Below, one piece after another: positions 17,977-26,669 of a DNA stretch of 64,000 bases (the stretch's first letter is position 1; every line of letters begins with the position of its first letter). The position numbers were made by a program, and so were the translations under genes. The stretch comes from Rubrivivax sp. Its GTDB lineage: Bacteria; Pseudomonadota; Gammaproteobacteria; Burkholderiales; Burkholderiaceae_C. The stretch is taken from positions 163,698 through 227,697 of the forward strand of contig JAIXSE010000035.1 in assembly GCA_027484825.1 (NCBI GenBank), written 5' to 3'. A model generated the notes under the pieces. The model searched no databases. It was not told the origin of the DNA and saw nothing but the letters and a program-made list of their open reading frames with translations.

Positions 17977-18950
17977 TTGATGCCCAAACCCTTCGAAATG
18001 GTGCTGTTGTCCAAGCCCGTGGCGCTGGAGGCCGGCTCGGTGACGGGGTCCGGCGTCAGGGCCGGCGTGGGGGTCGGCGACGAGGCCGCGGCCTCGGCGA
18101 ACTTGCCGACGTATTCAATCTTGGCGTTGTCACGCATCGCCTTCACATCGCGGGTGATCAGCTCCATGCGGCGCTGGCCCAGCAGGAAGCCTTCAATCGC
18201 GGGGCGGGCCTGTTCCAGCGTCACCGGTTGCAGGCGCGAACCTGCCAGATAGATGACCATCAGGCCGTTCGGCGAGGGCGCGGCCGCATGCTGGCCGTCC
18301 TTCATCTGTGACAGCACCTTCAGGCTGCCGGCCGCGACCTGCTCGGCCGCACGCACCGACTGCGTGCCGACGAACTTGATGTCGCTGCTCTTCAGATACT
18401 CCACAAAATCGGTCAGGGTCTTCGCATCGTTGAGGCGGGCGCGGATCTCGTCCAGTTGCTCCGGACGGGCCTCGATGTTCAGTTCCTGGACGTTGTAGAT
18501 ACGGCGTTCGGTAAAGAGTGCCGGGTTGTCATTGAAGTACTTGCTGATCTCATCATTGGAAGGCTTGGGGGCCTTCTCGCCGATGCGCTCCGCATAGGCC
18601 CGCGCGATGATCTCGCGCTTGGCGGTCTCGATCTGCTGCACCACCCGCGGGTCGCGGTCGAGCTTCAGGTCCTGCGCCTTCTGCACCAGCAGTTCCTGGT
18701 CGATCAGACGCTCCAGGATCTGGCGCGATGCCGGCTCCACCTGCTCCTTCTTGAGGTTGGGCTGGCGTTGCAGGACATAGTTGATCTGATGAACGGTGAT
18801 CTCTTCCTTGTTCACCTTCGCAGCGGTCTGCGACGCCTTGGCTCCACTGCCTCCTCCGCAGGCGGCGAGCGCGATCGCCACCATGGCTGCGGCCGTCAGG
18901 CCCGCCAAGCGAAATCCGTTGCAGTTGAACCGCTTTCTCTTCAAGTTCAT
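17973..18950 (-). CDS. epsD: EpsD family peptidyl-prolyl isomerase-like lipoprotein
   Basis: A 325-residue lipoprotein whose signal ends in a clear lipobox (ALAAC, Cys31). The body is SurA/PpiC-like: an N-terminal helical chaperone region (NKEEITVHQINYVLQRQPNL, residues 45-150) and a degenerate parvulin-like segment from RRIYNVQELNIEARPEQLDE. The EpsD family accompanies exosortase exopolysaccharide clusters and is thought to help fold envelope partners. ATG 18950 is chosen because the signal peptide starts there; upstream in-frame codons add only unrelated residues. It is the first gene of the operon. The C-terminal 45 residues are a Pro/Thr/Ser-rich tail. Confidence 0.9.
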   Translation of the reverse strand: MNLKRKRFNCNGFRLAGLTAAAMVAIALAACGGGSGAKASQTAAKVNKEEITVHQINYVLQRQPNLKKEQVEPASRQILERLIDQELLVQKAQDLKLDRDPRVVQQIETAKREIIARAYAERIGEKAPKPSNDEISKYFNDNPALFTERRIYNVQELNIEARPEQLDEIRARLNDAKTLTDFVEYLKSSDIKFVGTQSVRAAEQVAAGSLKVLSQMKDGQHAAAPSPNGLMVIYLAGSRLQPVTLEQARPAIEGFLLGQRRMELITRDVKAMRDNAKIEYVGKFAEAAASSPTPTPALTPDPVTEPASSATGLDNSTISKGLGIK

Positions 18951-19007
18951 GGCTTCGACTCTCGTTGTTATGCAAGTCCCGGCGACCCTCACGGGGCGAC
19001 CCACGCT

Positions 19008-19017
19008 CTCACGTGAG
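19008..19017. promoter_or_regulatory. 10-bp palindrome upstream of epsD
   Basis: CTCACGTGAG is a perfect palindrome about 60 bases upstream of the epsD start, in the leader or promoter region of the exopolysaccharide operon. Its position suits a regulator site, but no regulator gene lies next to it, so the assignment is a guess. Confidence 0.25.
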
Positions 19018-19101
19018 CGGCGAGTGTAGCCGTGCGCCATGACGGTAAACCCTGATTCCATGCGGATCGGACCCCCTCACTCCCGAGACTGAGTGGGTCC
19101 A

Positions 19102-19118
19102 TAGCAAGAATGACTCCT
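19102..19118 (-). promoter_or_regulatory. possible sigma54 (-24/-12) promoter of the eps operon
   Basis: On the minus strand the sequence AGGAGTCATTCTTGCTA has GG and GC separated by exactly 10 bases, with a full TTGCT -12 block. The -24 block matches only at GG, not at the rest of TGGCAC. It would start transcription near 19090 and give a leader of about 140 bases before epsD. No competing sigma70 promoter stood out in 18951-19130. Confidence 0.3.
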
Positions 19119-19137
19119 GCCCTTGCCGACGGGTGTG

Positions 19138-19163
19138 AAAACGCCCCCTTGATCGAGGGGGGC
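19138..19163 (-). terminator. rho-independent terminator downstream of ubiE
   Basis: On the minus strand a GC-rich stem (GCCCCCC on one arm, GGGGGC on the other, loop around GATC) is followed by GTTTTC. It lies about 145 bases after the ubiE stop and ahead of the eps promoter region, so it should insulate the two units. Confidence 0.65.
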
Positions 19164-19270
19164 TCCTGGGAAGAGAGGGTGTGAAGAGCGCCCGAACAGG
19201 TGGCGGAGACCGTCTTCAGGGGGATGGCGCCGACGATGGATCGGCGCTGGCTGGCGCTCCCGCGCCAGAT

Positions 19271-19297
19271 GCAGTCGTCACGTTTGTTGACGACTGC
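19271..19297. other. 10-bp inverted repeat just after ubiE
   Basis: GCAGTCGTCA and its exact complement TGACGACTGC are separated by 7 bases and begin 10 bases after the ubiE stop codon. The hairpin has no T-run, so it may stabilise the ubiE mRNA 3' end or work together with the terminator further downstream. Confidence 0.5.
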
Positions 19298-19306
19298 GAC
19301 AGCTCA

Positions 19307-20038
19307 TCAGCATTTGATACCGACGTGCAAGGCGACCACGCCGCCGGTCAGGTTGTGGACATCCACATGGCCGAAACCGGCCGTCTTCATCAAGGCCTTG
19401 AGCTCGGCCTGGGACGGATGCATGCGGATGGATTCGGCCAGGTAGCGATAGCTGTCGGCGTCCCCGGCGATCATCTGGCCCAGGCGCGGCAGCACCTTGA
19501 AGGAGTACCAGTCGTAGGGCTTGCGCAGCGGCTCGGCGACGCGGGAGAACTCCAGCACCAGCAGACGGCCGCCCGGACGCAGCACCCGGCACATCTCGGC
19601 CAGGGCGAGGTCCTTGTGGGTCATGTTGCGCAGGCCGAAGGCCACCGAGACGAGGTCGAAGCTGTTGTCCTTGTAGGGCAGCGCCTCGGCATCACACAGG
19701 TTGGTGGGCAGCACCAGGCCTTGGTCCAGCAGACGCTCCCGACCGGTGCGCAGCATGGCTTCGTTGATGTCGGTGTGCACCACCATGCCGCGCTCGCCCA
19801 CTTTGCGGGCGAAGGCACGGGCCAGGTCGCCGGTGCCGCCGGCGATGTCCAGGACCTTGTCGCCGGCCTTGAGGTTGGCCACCGCAACGGTATAGGCCTT
19901 CCAGGCGCGGTGCAGGCCCATGGACATCAGGTCGTTCATGATGTCGTAGCGCGAGGCGACGGAATCGAAGACGCCGCGCACGCGGCTGGCCTTCTGGGTT
20001 TCGTCAACGGTCTCGAAGCCGAAGTGGGTGGAGCTCAT
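19307..20038 (-). CDS. ubiE: ubiquinone/menaquinone biosynthesis C-methyltransferase
   Basis: A 243-residue class I SAM methyltransferase that C-methylates the ubiquinone (and demethylmenaquinone) ring. [16 protein letters not shown] is the SAM-binding motif [25 protein letters not shown] and [32 protein letters not shown] are diagnostic for UbiE/COQ5. The ATG at 20038 is chosen because AGGA lies 7 bases upstream and homologs begin with a short tail before THFGF. It starts about 30 bases after the DUF971 gene, and the two probably share a transcript. Confidence 0.96.
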   Translation of the reverse strand: MSSTHFGFETVDETQKASRVRGVFDSVASRYDIMNDLMSMGLHRAWKAYTVAVANLKAGDKVLDIAGGTGDLARAFARKVGERGMVVHTDINEAMLRTGRERLLDQGLVLPTNLCDAEALPYKDNSFDLVSVAFGLRNMTHKDLALAEMCRVLRPGGRLLVLEFSRVAEPLRKPYDWYSFKVLPRLGQMIAGDADSYRYLAESIRMHPSQAELKALMKTAGFGHVDVHNLTGGVVALHVGIKC

Positions 20039-20067
20039 GGCGGATCCTGCGGGAGGGTTCGGGTTCA

Positions 20068-20484
20068 TCAGTGGCTGCTGCAGCCGTGGCCGCTGCCCTT
20101 CTCGGGCATGGGCGCGTCGCGGTCCAGGCCGGCGGCGGCCAGGCGGGCTTCATAGTCCCGCATCAGCTGGTCCTGGTCGCGGCCGAGCTGGTAGAGATAG
20201 GCCCAGGTGAAGAGGCCGCTTTCGTGGCCGTCCGAGAACAGCGGCTGCAGCGCATAGTGGCCCACCTGCTGCACGGCCACGATCTGCACGTCCCGCTTGC
20301 CGGTCTGCAGCACCTCCTGGCCGGGGCCGTGGCCCTGGACTTCGGCGGACGGGCTGCACACCCGCATCAGCTCGAAGGGGATGCGGAACCGGGCGCCGTC
20401 GGAAAACGCCAGCTCCAACACCTTGGACTGCTGGTGGACGACGATGTCGGTGGGGAGCGGAGAGGAAGAATCGAGGCCGGCCAT
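20068..20484 (-). CDS. DUF971 family protein
   Basis: A 138-residue protein of the DUF971 (gamma-butyrobetaine hydroxylase N-terminal-like) family. Diagnostic segments are [27 protein letters not shown] and [30 protein letters not shown]. Family members are small, and often linked to iron-sulfur or redox genes, but their function is not established. The C-terminus has a His/Cys-bearing tail (GHGCSSH) that might bind metal. It lies directly upstream of ubiE on the same strand, a conserved pairing in Burkholderiales as far as I recall. ATG 20484 is used because upstream codons run through the protease terminator. Confidence 0.88.
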   Translation of the reverse strand: MAGLDSSSPLPTDIVVHQQSKVLELAFSDGARFRIPFELMRVCSPSAEVQGHGPGQEVLQTGKRDVQIVAVQQVGHYALQPLFSDGHESGLFTWAYLYQLGRDQDQLMRDYEARLAAAGLDRDAPMPEKGSGHGCSSH

Positions 20485-20524
20485 GCTTGTGGAATCCAGT
20501 GAGAACCCGAGTGTACCGGCAGGC

Positions 20525-20555
20525 AAAAAAAAACCCGCCGACTCGCGCCGGCGGG
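20525..20555 (-). terminator. rho-independent terminator of the subtilase gene
   Basis: On the minus strand CCCGCCGGCGCG pairs with GTCGGCGGG and runs into nine T residues. It lies about 70 bases after the stop of the protease gene and just before the DUF971 start, a strong terminator between the two. Confidence 0.88.
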
Positions 20556-20625
20556 AATCAACAGGTGCCCCGTTCGGGCCCAGGGCACCCGGCTTACCAA
20601 GCGAGGTGATTGGCAAGAAGGGCCA

Positions 20626-22473
20626 TCACCACCCAAGCGTCAGCGCATAGCTGCCGGCGCCGCCGCTGTAGTAGGTCACCCGTACATAGACGGTGACCGC
20701 GGCCAAGGTGGTGTTGGAATAGGTGAAGCTGTCGAGCTGACCCGCACTCAAGGTGCTGGACTTCAGGGTTGTTCCGGTGCTGCTGTAGAGGTAGAGGTCA
20801 TAGTCGACCCCGGCGGCATTGGGCAGCGAGGCCGTCAGGGTCTTGCCAGCGCCCAGGGACACCGCGTAGTAGTCGGTATCAGTGGTGCTGGAGAGGCTGC
20901 CGCTGATGGTGCCGCCCGGGGAGGCGATCAGCTGTGCGGTGCCCCGGGTGTCGTTGGAGGCCGTGGTCTCCGGGATGGTGGTGCCACCGCCGCCCCCGCC
21001 TCCGCCGCCCGCCAGGATGGCGGTGATGGCCGCATTGGCGTCCAGGATGCCGGTGCCGCACTGGCTGCAGGTGGCCGGGAAGGCCCGGGCACTGCTCTTG
21101 AGCGCGGCCGTGATCTGGTCCGGCGTGGCGCTCGGCTTGACGCTATACATCAGCGCCGCAACGGCCGCCACATGGGGCGTGGCCATCGAGGTGCCGGAGT
21201 AGTAGGCATAGCTGTCCGCACCCGGCGTGGAGGTGCCGGCATTGAGCGTGGAATAGATGCCGTTGCCGGAGCCCGAATCCCCGCCGGGCGCAGCCAGGGC
21301 GACGATGGAGCCGTAGTTCGAATAGGACGCGCGGCCGCCGCTGCGGTTGGTCGCCGCCACCGTCACCACGCCTGCGCAACTGGCGGGGCTGTAGTTGGCC
21401 GCGTTGGCCGCGGAATTGCCCGCCGCCACGATCACGCTGGACCCGCGGGAACGGGCGCCGTTGATGGCCGTCTGCGTGGTGGTGTCGCAGGCGCCGCTTC
21501 CGCCCAGGGACAGGTTCAGCACCTTGGCCGGATTGGCATTGGCCGGGATGCCGGAGACGGTGCCGCCGGAGGACCAAGTGATGCCGTCGGCGATGTCGGA
21601 GGTGTAGCCGCCGCACTTGCCCAGCGCCCGCACCGGCAGGATCTTGGCGTTGTAGGCGATGCCGGCGATGCCGATGCCGTTGTTGGCCTTGGCGGCAATC
21701 GTGCCGGCCACGTGGGTGCCGTGCCAGCTGGAATTGGAGCCGGGCACGCCGGAGCCGCATTCATTGGCGGCGTAGTAGTCGCCCGGGTCCAGGGCGTCAT
21801 TGTCGCGGCCGTTGCCGTCCACCGACACGGCGGTGTCCGCAATGAAGTCGTAGCCGGCCACGGTGGAGCTGCCGCTGGCGGTGGCGAACTGACCGCTCAG
21901 GTCCGCATGCGGACGGTAGCCGGTGTCAATCACGGCCACCACCACCCCGCTGCCGGTGGACTGGTCCCAGGCGGCGGGGGCACGGATGCCGCCGGTGGTC
22001 TCGAACAGGTCCCACTGGTTGGCGTAGCTCGGGTCGGTGGGCGTGGCCATCGGATACATCTTGCGGTCGGGCTCGACGTATTCGACGTTGGCGTCACTGG
22101 CCTTGATCTGGGTGGCCAGGTCCCGCAGCTGGGCCAGGCTCAGGGACCGGTCCAGCTTGAAGACGTGGGCCCCGGTGCCGGTCTGGCGCAGCAGACTGAC
22201 CCGGGCGCCCCAGGGCGTTGCCAATTGCTGCAGGGTCTGGGTGCGGGCACCGATCGCGTCGCTGGCCACCGGATGGGCCTGCACGGCCACACCCAGTCGC
22301 TGCTGGACGGCCACGCTGCCGTCCTTGTATTTGACGATCAGACGGTCGGTCTGCTCGGGCAGCGCCTGACGCGCTGCATTCATGTCGAAGGTGGGAACAC
22401 CGCCGAAGGCTGATGTGCCGACTGCAAAGAGTCCTAGGGCGAGCGCACGGGTGAGCTTCGTCAAACGCATCAT
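20626..22473 (-). CDS. secreted subtilisin-like (S8) serine protease with PPC domain
   Basis: A 615-residue extracellular protease. It has a signal peptide (residues 1-24) and a propeptide (30-140, RLIVKYKDGS and YVEPDRKM). The S8 catalytic domain follows, with Asp183 (VIDTGY), His251 (HGTHVAGT), oxyanion Asn353 and Ser429 (SGTSMATPHV). A poly-Gly linker of nine residues (about 492-500) leads to a C-terminal prepeptidase (PPC) beta-sandwich that is usually removed on secretion. Four extra cysteines may form disulfides. GGAGG lies 9 bases before ATG 22473. It is a single-gene unit with its own terminator. Confidence 0.95.
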   Translation of the reverse strand: MMRLTKLTRALALGLFAVGTSAFGGVPTFDMNAARQALPEQTDRLIVKYKDGSVAVQQRLGVAVQAHPVASDAIGARTQTLQQLATPWGARVSLLRQTGTGAHVFKLDRSLSLAQLRDLATQIKASDANVEYVEPDRKMYPMATPTDPSYANQWDLFETTGGIRAPAAWDQSTGSGVVVAVIDTGYRPHADLSGQFATASGSSTVAGYDFIADTAVSVDGNGRDNDALDPGDYYAANECGSGVPGSNSSWHGTHVAGTIAAKANNGIGIAGIAYNAKILPVRALGKCGGYTSDIADGITWSSGGTVSGIPANANPAKVLNLSLGGSGACDTTTQTAINGARSRGSSVIVAAGNSAANAANYSPASCAGVVTVAATNRSGGRASYSNYGSIVALAAPGGDSGSGNGIYSTLNAGTSTPGADSYAYYSGTSMATPHVAAVAALMYSVKPSATPDQITAALKSSARAFPATCSQCGTGILDANAAITAILAGGGGGGGGGTTIPETTASNDTRGTAQLIASPGGTISGSLSSTTDTDYYAVSLGAGKTLTASLPNAAGVDYDLYLYSSTGTTLKSSTLSAGQLDSFTYSNTTLAAVTVYVRVTYYSGGAGSYALTLGW

Positions 22474-22973
22474 GCTGGTGGACCTCCAAAGTTGCTGCCG
22501 CGGGCAGGCCGTCTGGCCTCCCCTTCCCTATCGCGGCCCCGTCAGGGCCTGCAATGACTGCTGCAATCGCTCGTCAGTGGACGGAATCAATCACAACGTG
22601 GAATGGAGTGTAGGAATGGCCTCCGCACTGCGGCAGGTCCCCCTGCAAGACCTGACAGGAAAGGAAATCCCCTAGAAATGAATTGTTCACAAATGTGAGC
22701 ACAGGCCTTTCACAGCGCTTTATGAAGGCCGTCAGCGGCGGTGCATGCGCTGCAAGCCCGGTGGCTGCGGGGCCGCGCGCTGAATAGGATGACTATTCAT
22801 TCTGCATGCCAGCCCCCGCATTGAGCGGCACGCGCAGGGGTGAAGACGGTCGGCGTCGATGAATCGGTGTTGCAATGAATGCACATCGGCGCGTTTGCGC
22901 AAATGAATGCAGCGCATGAGCAATGTCGGCAGTCGATGCAGCGCGTCGTTCAGCGCGTCATTCAGCGCCTCGT
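22474..22973. other. 500-bp intergenic region between subtilase and MFS genes
   Basis: No convincing gene was seen. The part next to the protease is AT-richer than its surroundings and should carry its promoter and leader. An inverted repeat TGAATA-N7-TATTCA lies at 22781-22799 and could be an operator. A 12-base tandem repeat closes the region. A 104-codon minus-strand frame (22732-23046) crosses it but overlaps the MFS gene end and is rich in His/Arg/Met, typical of a chance frame. Confidence 0.5.
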
Positions 22974-22986
22974 TCAGCGCATCGGC
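22939..22986. repeat. 12-bp tandem repeat, four copies
   Basis: Four units of CAGCGC(G/C/A)TC(G/A)TT follow one another at 22939, 22951, 22963 and 22975. The last copy diverges (CAGCGCATCGGC) and covers the final codons and stop of the MFS gene, which ends at 22974. Confidence 0.8.
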
Positions 22987-24176
22987 AGTCGCATCACCTT
23001 GCGTGCGCTCCACTGCGCCCCGATGAGGATGGAGGCCATCAGCCACAGCGGTGCGAACGGCACGCTGGCCGTGGCCAGCATGCCAAAGCCCATCGGCATG
23101 GCCACGGTCGCGCCGTTGCTGGCCAGCCCCCGCAGACCCAGGGCCTGGCCGTGGCGGTCGGGCGGCGTGACCTGATGCAGCTTGGCCAGCACCATCGGCT
23201 GCACCGAGCCCAGCGCCGTGCCCAGGATGGCCGATCCCACCATCAGGCCGGCCGTCCCCGGCAGCCAGGCATAGATCACCAGAATGCCCATGGCCATGGT
23301 GATGGCCGACCGCAGCGCCTTCATCTCATCCAGATGATGCGCCCAGCGGACGATGGCCAGCCGCACCAGCGTGGCCGCGGCGGCGAAGCTGCCCAGCACC
23401 AGGCCGATGCCCGAGGCGGATAGCCCTTTGGCATGGCCGATGACCGGCACCACGAAGCTGTGGGCGTCCCAGCAGGCGGACATCGCCACATTGATGATCA
23501 GCAGATGCCGCAAGGCCGGATCCCGCAGCAGGTCCCAGGCGGGCCTCGGTTTGCCGGCGTCGCTGCGCGCCGGGGCTGGTATGTGACGCGGCACCCGCAG
23601 GGCCAGGTGCCAGGCCAGCAGGGGCAGCAGCACGCCCAGGGCGAAGGACCAGCCGTAGCCCGCATGGTCCATCAGCAGACCCGCCACGACCGGCGCCACG
23701 GCATTGGAGACGGCCGGCCCCAGGGCCACCCAGCTGAAGACACGCTTGAGCTGGGACGGGTCCGCCGCCATCAAGCCGGCTTCGCGCTGGATGGCCACCG
23801 CCGCCACCGCCACGGCGCCGCCGCACAGCAGGCAGCTCAGCGCAATCAGCGGCAGCGCGCTGAGCCACTGGCCCAGCAGGGCCAGCACCGCGCCGGTGAA
23901 CCCCATCAGCACGCCCACGCCCACCGGCCGGTGGAAACCGTGCCGATCCGCCAGTCGGCCGGCCCACAGGGACAAACCCACCGGCGCCACCGCAAACAGG
24001 CTCTGCAGCAGGCCGACGATCCACTCTCCGTAACCACGGTCCAGCACCCACAGGCTGGCGGTCACCCGCGTCACGGCCATGCAGGCATGCACCGCCATCA
24101 GCGTGGCGATCACCGCGGGAAAGGCCCGGCTGACGCCCGAGGCGGCGGGGCCTTCCGGCGCGGCGTGCGCGCTCAT
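22974..24176 (-). CDS. MFS transporter
   Basis: A 400-residue protein with twelve predicted membrane helices and the MFS loop 2-3 motif in degenerate form (AGRLADRHGFHRPVGVGVLM). The central loop (RVPRHIPAPARSDAGKPRP) splits two six-helix halves. Sugar-efflux and drug-efflux MFS proteins share this outline; the substrate cannot be told. It begins in an ATGA overlap with rmuC (24176/24173), an association that looks incidental. The C-terminus runs into a 12-base repeat array. Confidence 0.88.
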   Translation of the reverse strand: MSAHAAPEGPAASGVSRAFPAVIATLMAVHACMAVTRVTASLWVLDRGYGEWIVGLLQSLFAVAPVGLSLWAGRLADRHGFHRPVGVGVLMGFTGAVLALLGQWLSALPLIALSCLLCGGAVAVAAVAIQREAGLMAADPSQLKRVFSWVALGPAVSNAVAPVVAGLLMDHAGYGWSFALGVLLPLLAWHLALRVPRHIPAPARSDAGKPRPAWDLLRDPALRHLLIINVAMSACWDAHSFVVPVIGHAKGLSASGIGLVLGSFAAAATLVRLAIVRWAHHLDEMKALRSAITMAMGILVIYAWLPGTAGLMVGSAILGTALGSVQPMVLAKLHQVTPPDRHGQALGLRGLASNGATVAMPMGFGMLATASVPFAPLWLMASILIGAQWSARKVMRLPMR

Positions 24177-25588
24177 CCGGCGGTGTCCTCGTCCGTCTGG
24201 CCCAGTTGCAGCACGCGCGACATCTGGTCTTCCGGCAGCGCCTCCACCGTCTTGAGGCGGCGGGTCATGGCGCGGGTACGGACTTCAGCGGCATCAATCG
24301 TGTTGCTGGCTTCCTCCAGCTTCTTCTTGGTCTTGGCCAGCACCTCGCCGAACTTGCCGAATTCCGTCTTCACCGCCGACAGCACTTCCCAGACCTCGGC
24401 GGAGCGCTTTTCAAGGGCCAGGGTGCGGAAGCCCATCTGGAGGCTGGAGAGCGTGGCCAGCAGCGTGGTGGGACCGACCAGCATCACCTTGTATTCCCGC
24501 TGCAGCGCCTCGGTCAGGCCGGGACGGCGAAGGGCCTCGGCATACAGGCCCTCGGTGGGCAGGAACAGCAGGGCGAAGTCGGTGGTGTGCGGCGGGCCCA
24601 GGTATTTTTCGCGGATGGTCTTGGCTTCCAGCCGCAGGCGGGTCTCGATGGCGCGGCCCGCCTGGTCGGCGGCGGGCGCATCGGCCCGTTCCTGGGCTTC
24701 GAGCAGACGTTCGTAGTCCTCACGCGGGAATTTGGCGTCGATGGGCAGCCACAACGGCAGGCCATCGTCCCGCTGGCCCGGCAGCTTCAGCGCAAACTCG
24801 ACCCGTGCGCCGGTGCCCGGCACCGTCTCGACGTTGGAGGCGTACTGCTCGGGGGTGAAGACCTGCTCCAGCAGACCGGCCAGTTGCACTTCCCCGAAGA
24901 TGCCGCGCGTCTTGACGTTGGTCAGCACGCGGTTGAGCGAGCCCACATCCCGCGCCAGGGTCTGCATCTCGCCCAGGCCGCGGTAGACCTGCTCCAGGCG
25001 TTCGGCCACCTGCTTGAAGCTTTCTCCCAGCCGCTGCTCCAGGGTGGCGTGCAGTTTTTCGTCCACCGTGGCGCGCATCTGTTCCAGCTTCTTTTCGTTG
25101 TCCTGCTGGATGCTCTGCAGACGGGCTTCCACGGTGCGCCGGGTCTCCGCCAGACCGGCCTCGTTGCGCTGGGCCAGCGCCTGCAACTGCTCGGTGAGCA
25201 GACTGCCCAGGCGCGCGGCGGCCGCGTCCTGTGCTTCGCGGGCGGTGGCAGCCTGCTGCGCCAGGGACTGCTGCAAATGGCCGAGCTGGACGCGGAAGCT
25301 GTCGATCTGCTCGTTCTGCGTGCGGGCCACGTCGCCGCCCTGGGCCAGCAAGGACTGCTGGAACTGGGACAGCGTGGACAGCGTGTCCTGGCGCAGCGCG
25401 CTGTTCACCCGGTTGAGTTCGTCGCGCAGGGAGCGGTCCAGGCGTTCGCTGGATTGCTGGATCAGCGGCGCAACCGGTTCGGCCTCCTGGGCGGGCTGGG
25501 CGGTGCGGCGCAGCAGCAGCACCAGGAGGGTCAGCGTGATCAGGGACAGGGCCACCAGGCCCCACATCAAAGCGTCAACAATCGTCAT
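24173..25588 (-). CDS. rmuC: DNA recombination protein RmuC
   Basis: A 471-residue protein with an N-terminal membrane helix (ALMWGLVALSLITLTLLVLLL), a long coiled coil (about 60-200) and the RmuC domain. The domain is marked by VLTNVKTRGIFGEVQLAGLLEQV, FALKLPGQRDDGLPLWLPID, DFALLFLPTEGLYAEA and MLVGPTTLLATLSSLQMGFR. RmuC family proteins have a restriction-like nuclease fold and limit inversions at short repeats. The gene lies 12 bases after the dehydrogenase gene and is coupled to the MFS gene downstream. Confidence 0.95.
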   Translation of the reverse strand: MTIVDALMWGLVALSLITLTLLVLLLRRTAQPAQEAEPVAPLIQQSSERLDRSLRDELNRVNSALRQDTLSTLSQFQQSLLAQGGDVARTQNEQIDSFRVQLGHLQQSLAQQAATAREAQDAAAARLGSLLTEQLQALAQRNEAGLAETRRTVEARLQSIQQDNEKKLEQMRATVDEKLHATLEQRLGESFKQVAERLEQVYRGLGEMQTLARDVGSLNRVLTNVKTRGIFGEVQLAGLLEQVFTPEQYASNVETVPGTGARVEFALKLPGQRDDGLPLWLPIDAKFPREDYERLLEAQERADAPAADQAGRAIETRLRLEAKTIREKYLGPPHTTDFALLFLPTEGLYAEALRRPGLTEALQREYKVMLVGPTTLLATLSSLQMGFRTLALEKRSAEVWEVLSAVKTEFGKFGEVLAKTKKKLEEASNTIDAAEVRTRAMTRRLKTVEALPEDQMSRVLQLGQTDEDTAG

Positions 25589-25600
25589 GGGCCGATTGTC

Positions 25601-26590
25601 TCAGCCTCCACGCTTGAGGACTTCCGGATTCAATGCGGTGGGCGGTGTGCCGCCGGTCAGTGCGGCAATCAGGTTGTCCACGGCCAGGTCGCTCATGGCG
25701 CGACGGGTGGCGACGGTGGCGCTGGCAATGTGCGGGGTCAGCACCACATTGCTGCAGGTGAGCAGCTCGGGATGCACGGTGGGCTCGCCCTCGAACACGT
25801 CCAGGCCCGCCGCGGCCAGGGTGCCGGCCTTCAGGGCCCGGGCCAGAGCGGCATCGTCCACCACGCCGCCGCGGGCGATGTTGGTCAGCGTGGCCGTCGG
25901 TTTCATCAGCGCCAGGTCTTTCTCCGCCACCAGATGATGCGACGACGGGCTGTAGGGCACGACGATGACCAGGTGGTCGGCGCGGCGCATCAGCTCGTCC
26001 TTCTCCACCCAGGTGGCGCCCAGCGGCGCTTCCTGGTCGGCCGGGAGGCGGCTGCGGTTGTGATAAAGCACCGGCATGCCAAAGCCCAGGTGGCCGCGCC
26101 GCGCAATGGCCGCGCCGATGCGGCCCATGCCCAGCACGCCCAGCGTGGCGCCATGCACATCGGCGCCGGCGAACATCGTCACCGACCAGTGCTTCCATTC
26201 GCCGCGGCGCAGGAAATGCTCGCTTTCGGTGATGCGGCGGGCGGTGGCCATCATCAGCGCAAAGCCGAAGTCGGCCGTGGTCTCGGTCAGCACGTCCGGC
26301 GCGTTGCTCACCAGCACGCCGCGGGCGGTGCAGGCCGGCACATCAATGTTGTTGTAGCCCACGGCCATGGTGCAGACGGCGCGCAGATCGGGGCAGGCCT
26401 GCAGCAGCGCGGCATCGATCTTGTTGCTGCCGCTCACATAGACGCCGGCCTTGCCCTGCAGGCGGCGGATCAGCTCGTCGTACGGCAACGGCTGGTCGGT
26501 CTCGTTGGTCTCGACGTCGAAATGGGGGCGCAGCCGGTCAACGATGTCGCTGAACGTGTTGACGGCCACCAGCACCTTGGGTTTGCTCAT
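25601..26590 (-). CDS. D-2-hydroxyacid dehydrogenase (glyoxylate/hydroxypyruvate reductase type)
   Basis: A 329-residue NAD(P)-dependent dehydrogenase. VLGMGRIGAAIARRGHLGFGM is the Rossmann GXGXXG motif. The catalytic triad is visible as Arg in NIARGGVVDDAAL, Glu in DVFEGEPTVHPEL and His in LTPHIASATVATR. The closest families are GhrB/TkrA glyoxylate, hydroxypyruvate or 2-ketogluconate reductases. ATG 26590 is chosen because GGAG lies 7 bases upstream and homologs begin MSKPKVLV. It sits between a nitroreductase gene and rmuC. Confidence 0.93.
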   Translation of the reverse strand: MSKPKVLVAVNTFSDIVDRLRPHFDVETNETDQPLPYDELIRRLQGKAGVYVSGSNKIDAALLQACPDLRAVCTMAVGYNNIDVPACTARGVLVSNAPDVLTETTADFGFALMMATARRITESEHFLRRGEWKHWSVTMFAGADVHGATLGVLGMGRIGAAIARRGHLGFGMPVLYHNRSRLPADQEAPLGATWVEKDELMRRADHLVIVVPYSPSSHHLVAEKDLALMKPTATLTNIARGGVVDDAALARALKAGTLAAAGLDVFEGEPTVHPELLTCSNVVLTPHIASATVATRRAMSDLAVDNLIAALTGGTPPTALNPEVLKRGG

Positions 26591-26669
26591 CTCGGATCTC
26601 CACGGGTCGCAGGGCGTTCGGGCCATTCTGGACCAAAGCCCTGGCCACCGGGCTGTGCGGGGCGCCCGG

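Noticed and set aside
20626..22473. Considered the subtilase as a PEP-CTERM substrate of the exosortase
   Set aside because: Its C-terminus is a PPC domain ending GSYALTLGW, with no PEP motif, no membrane helix and no basic tail.
22732..23046. 104-codon minus-strand frame containing repeated DALN(E/D) units
   Set aside because: The repeats come from the 12-base tandem array; the rest is His/Arg/Met-rich and it overlaps the MFS gene end.
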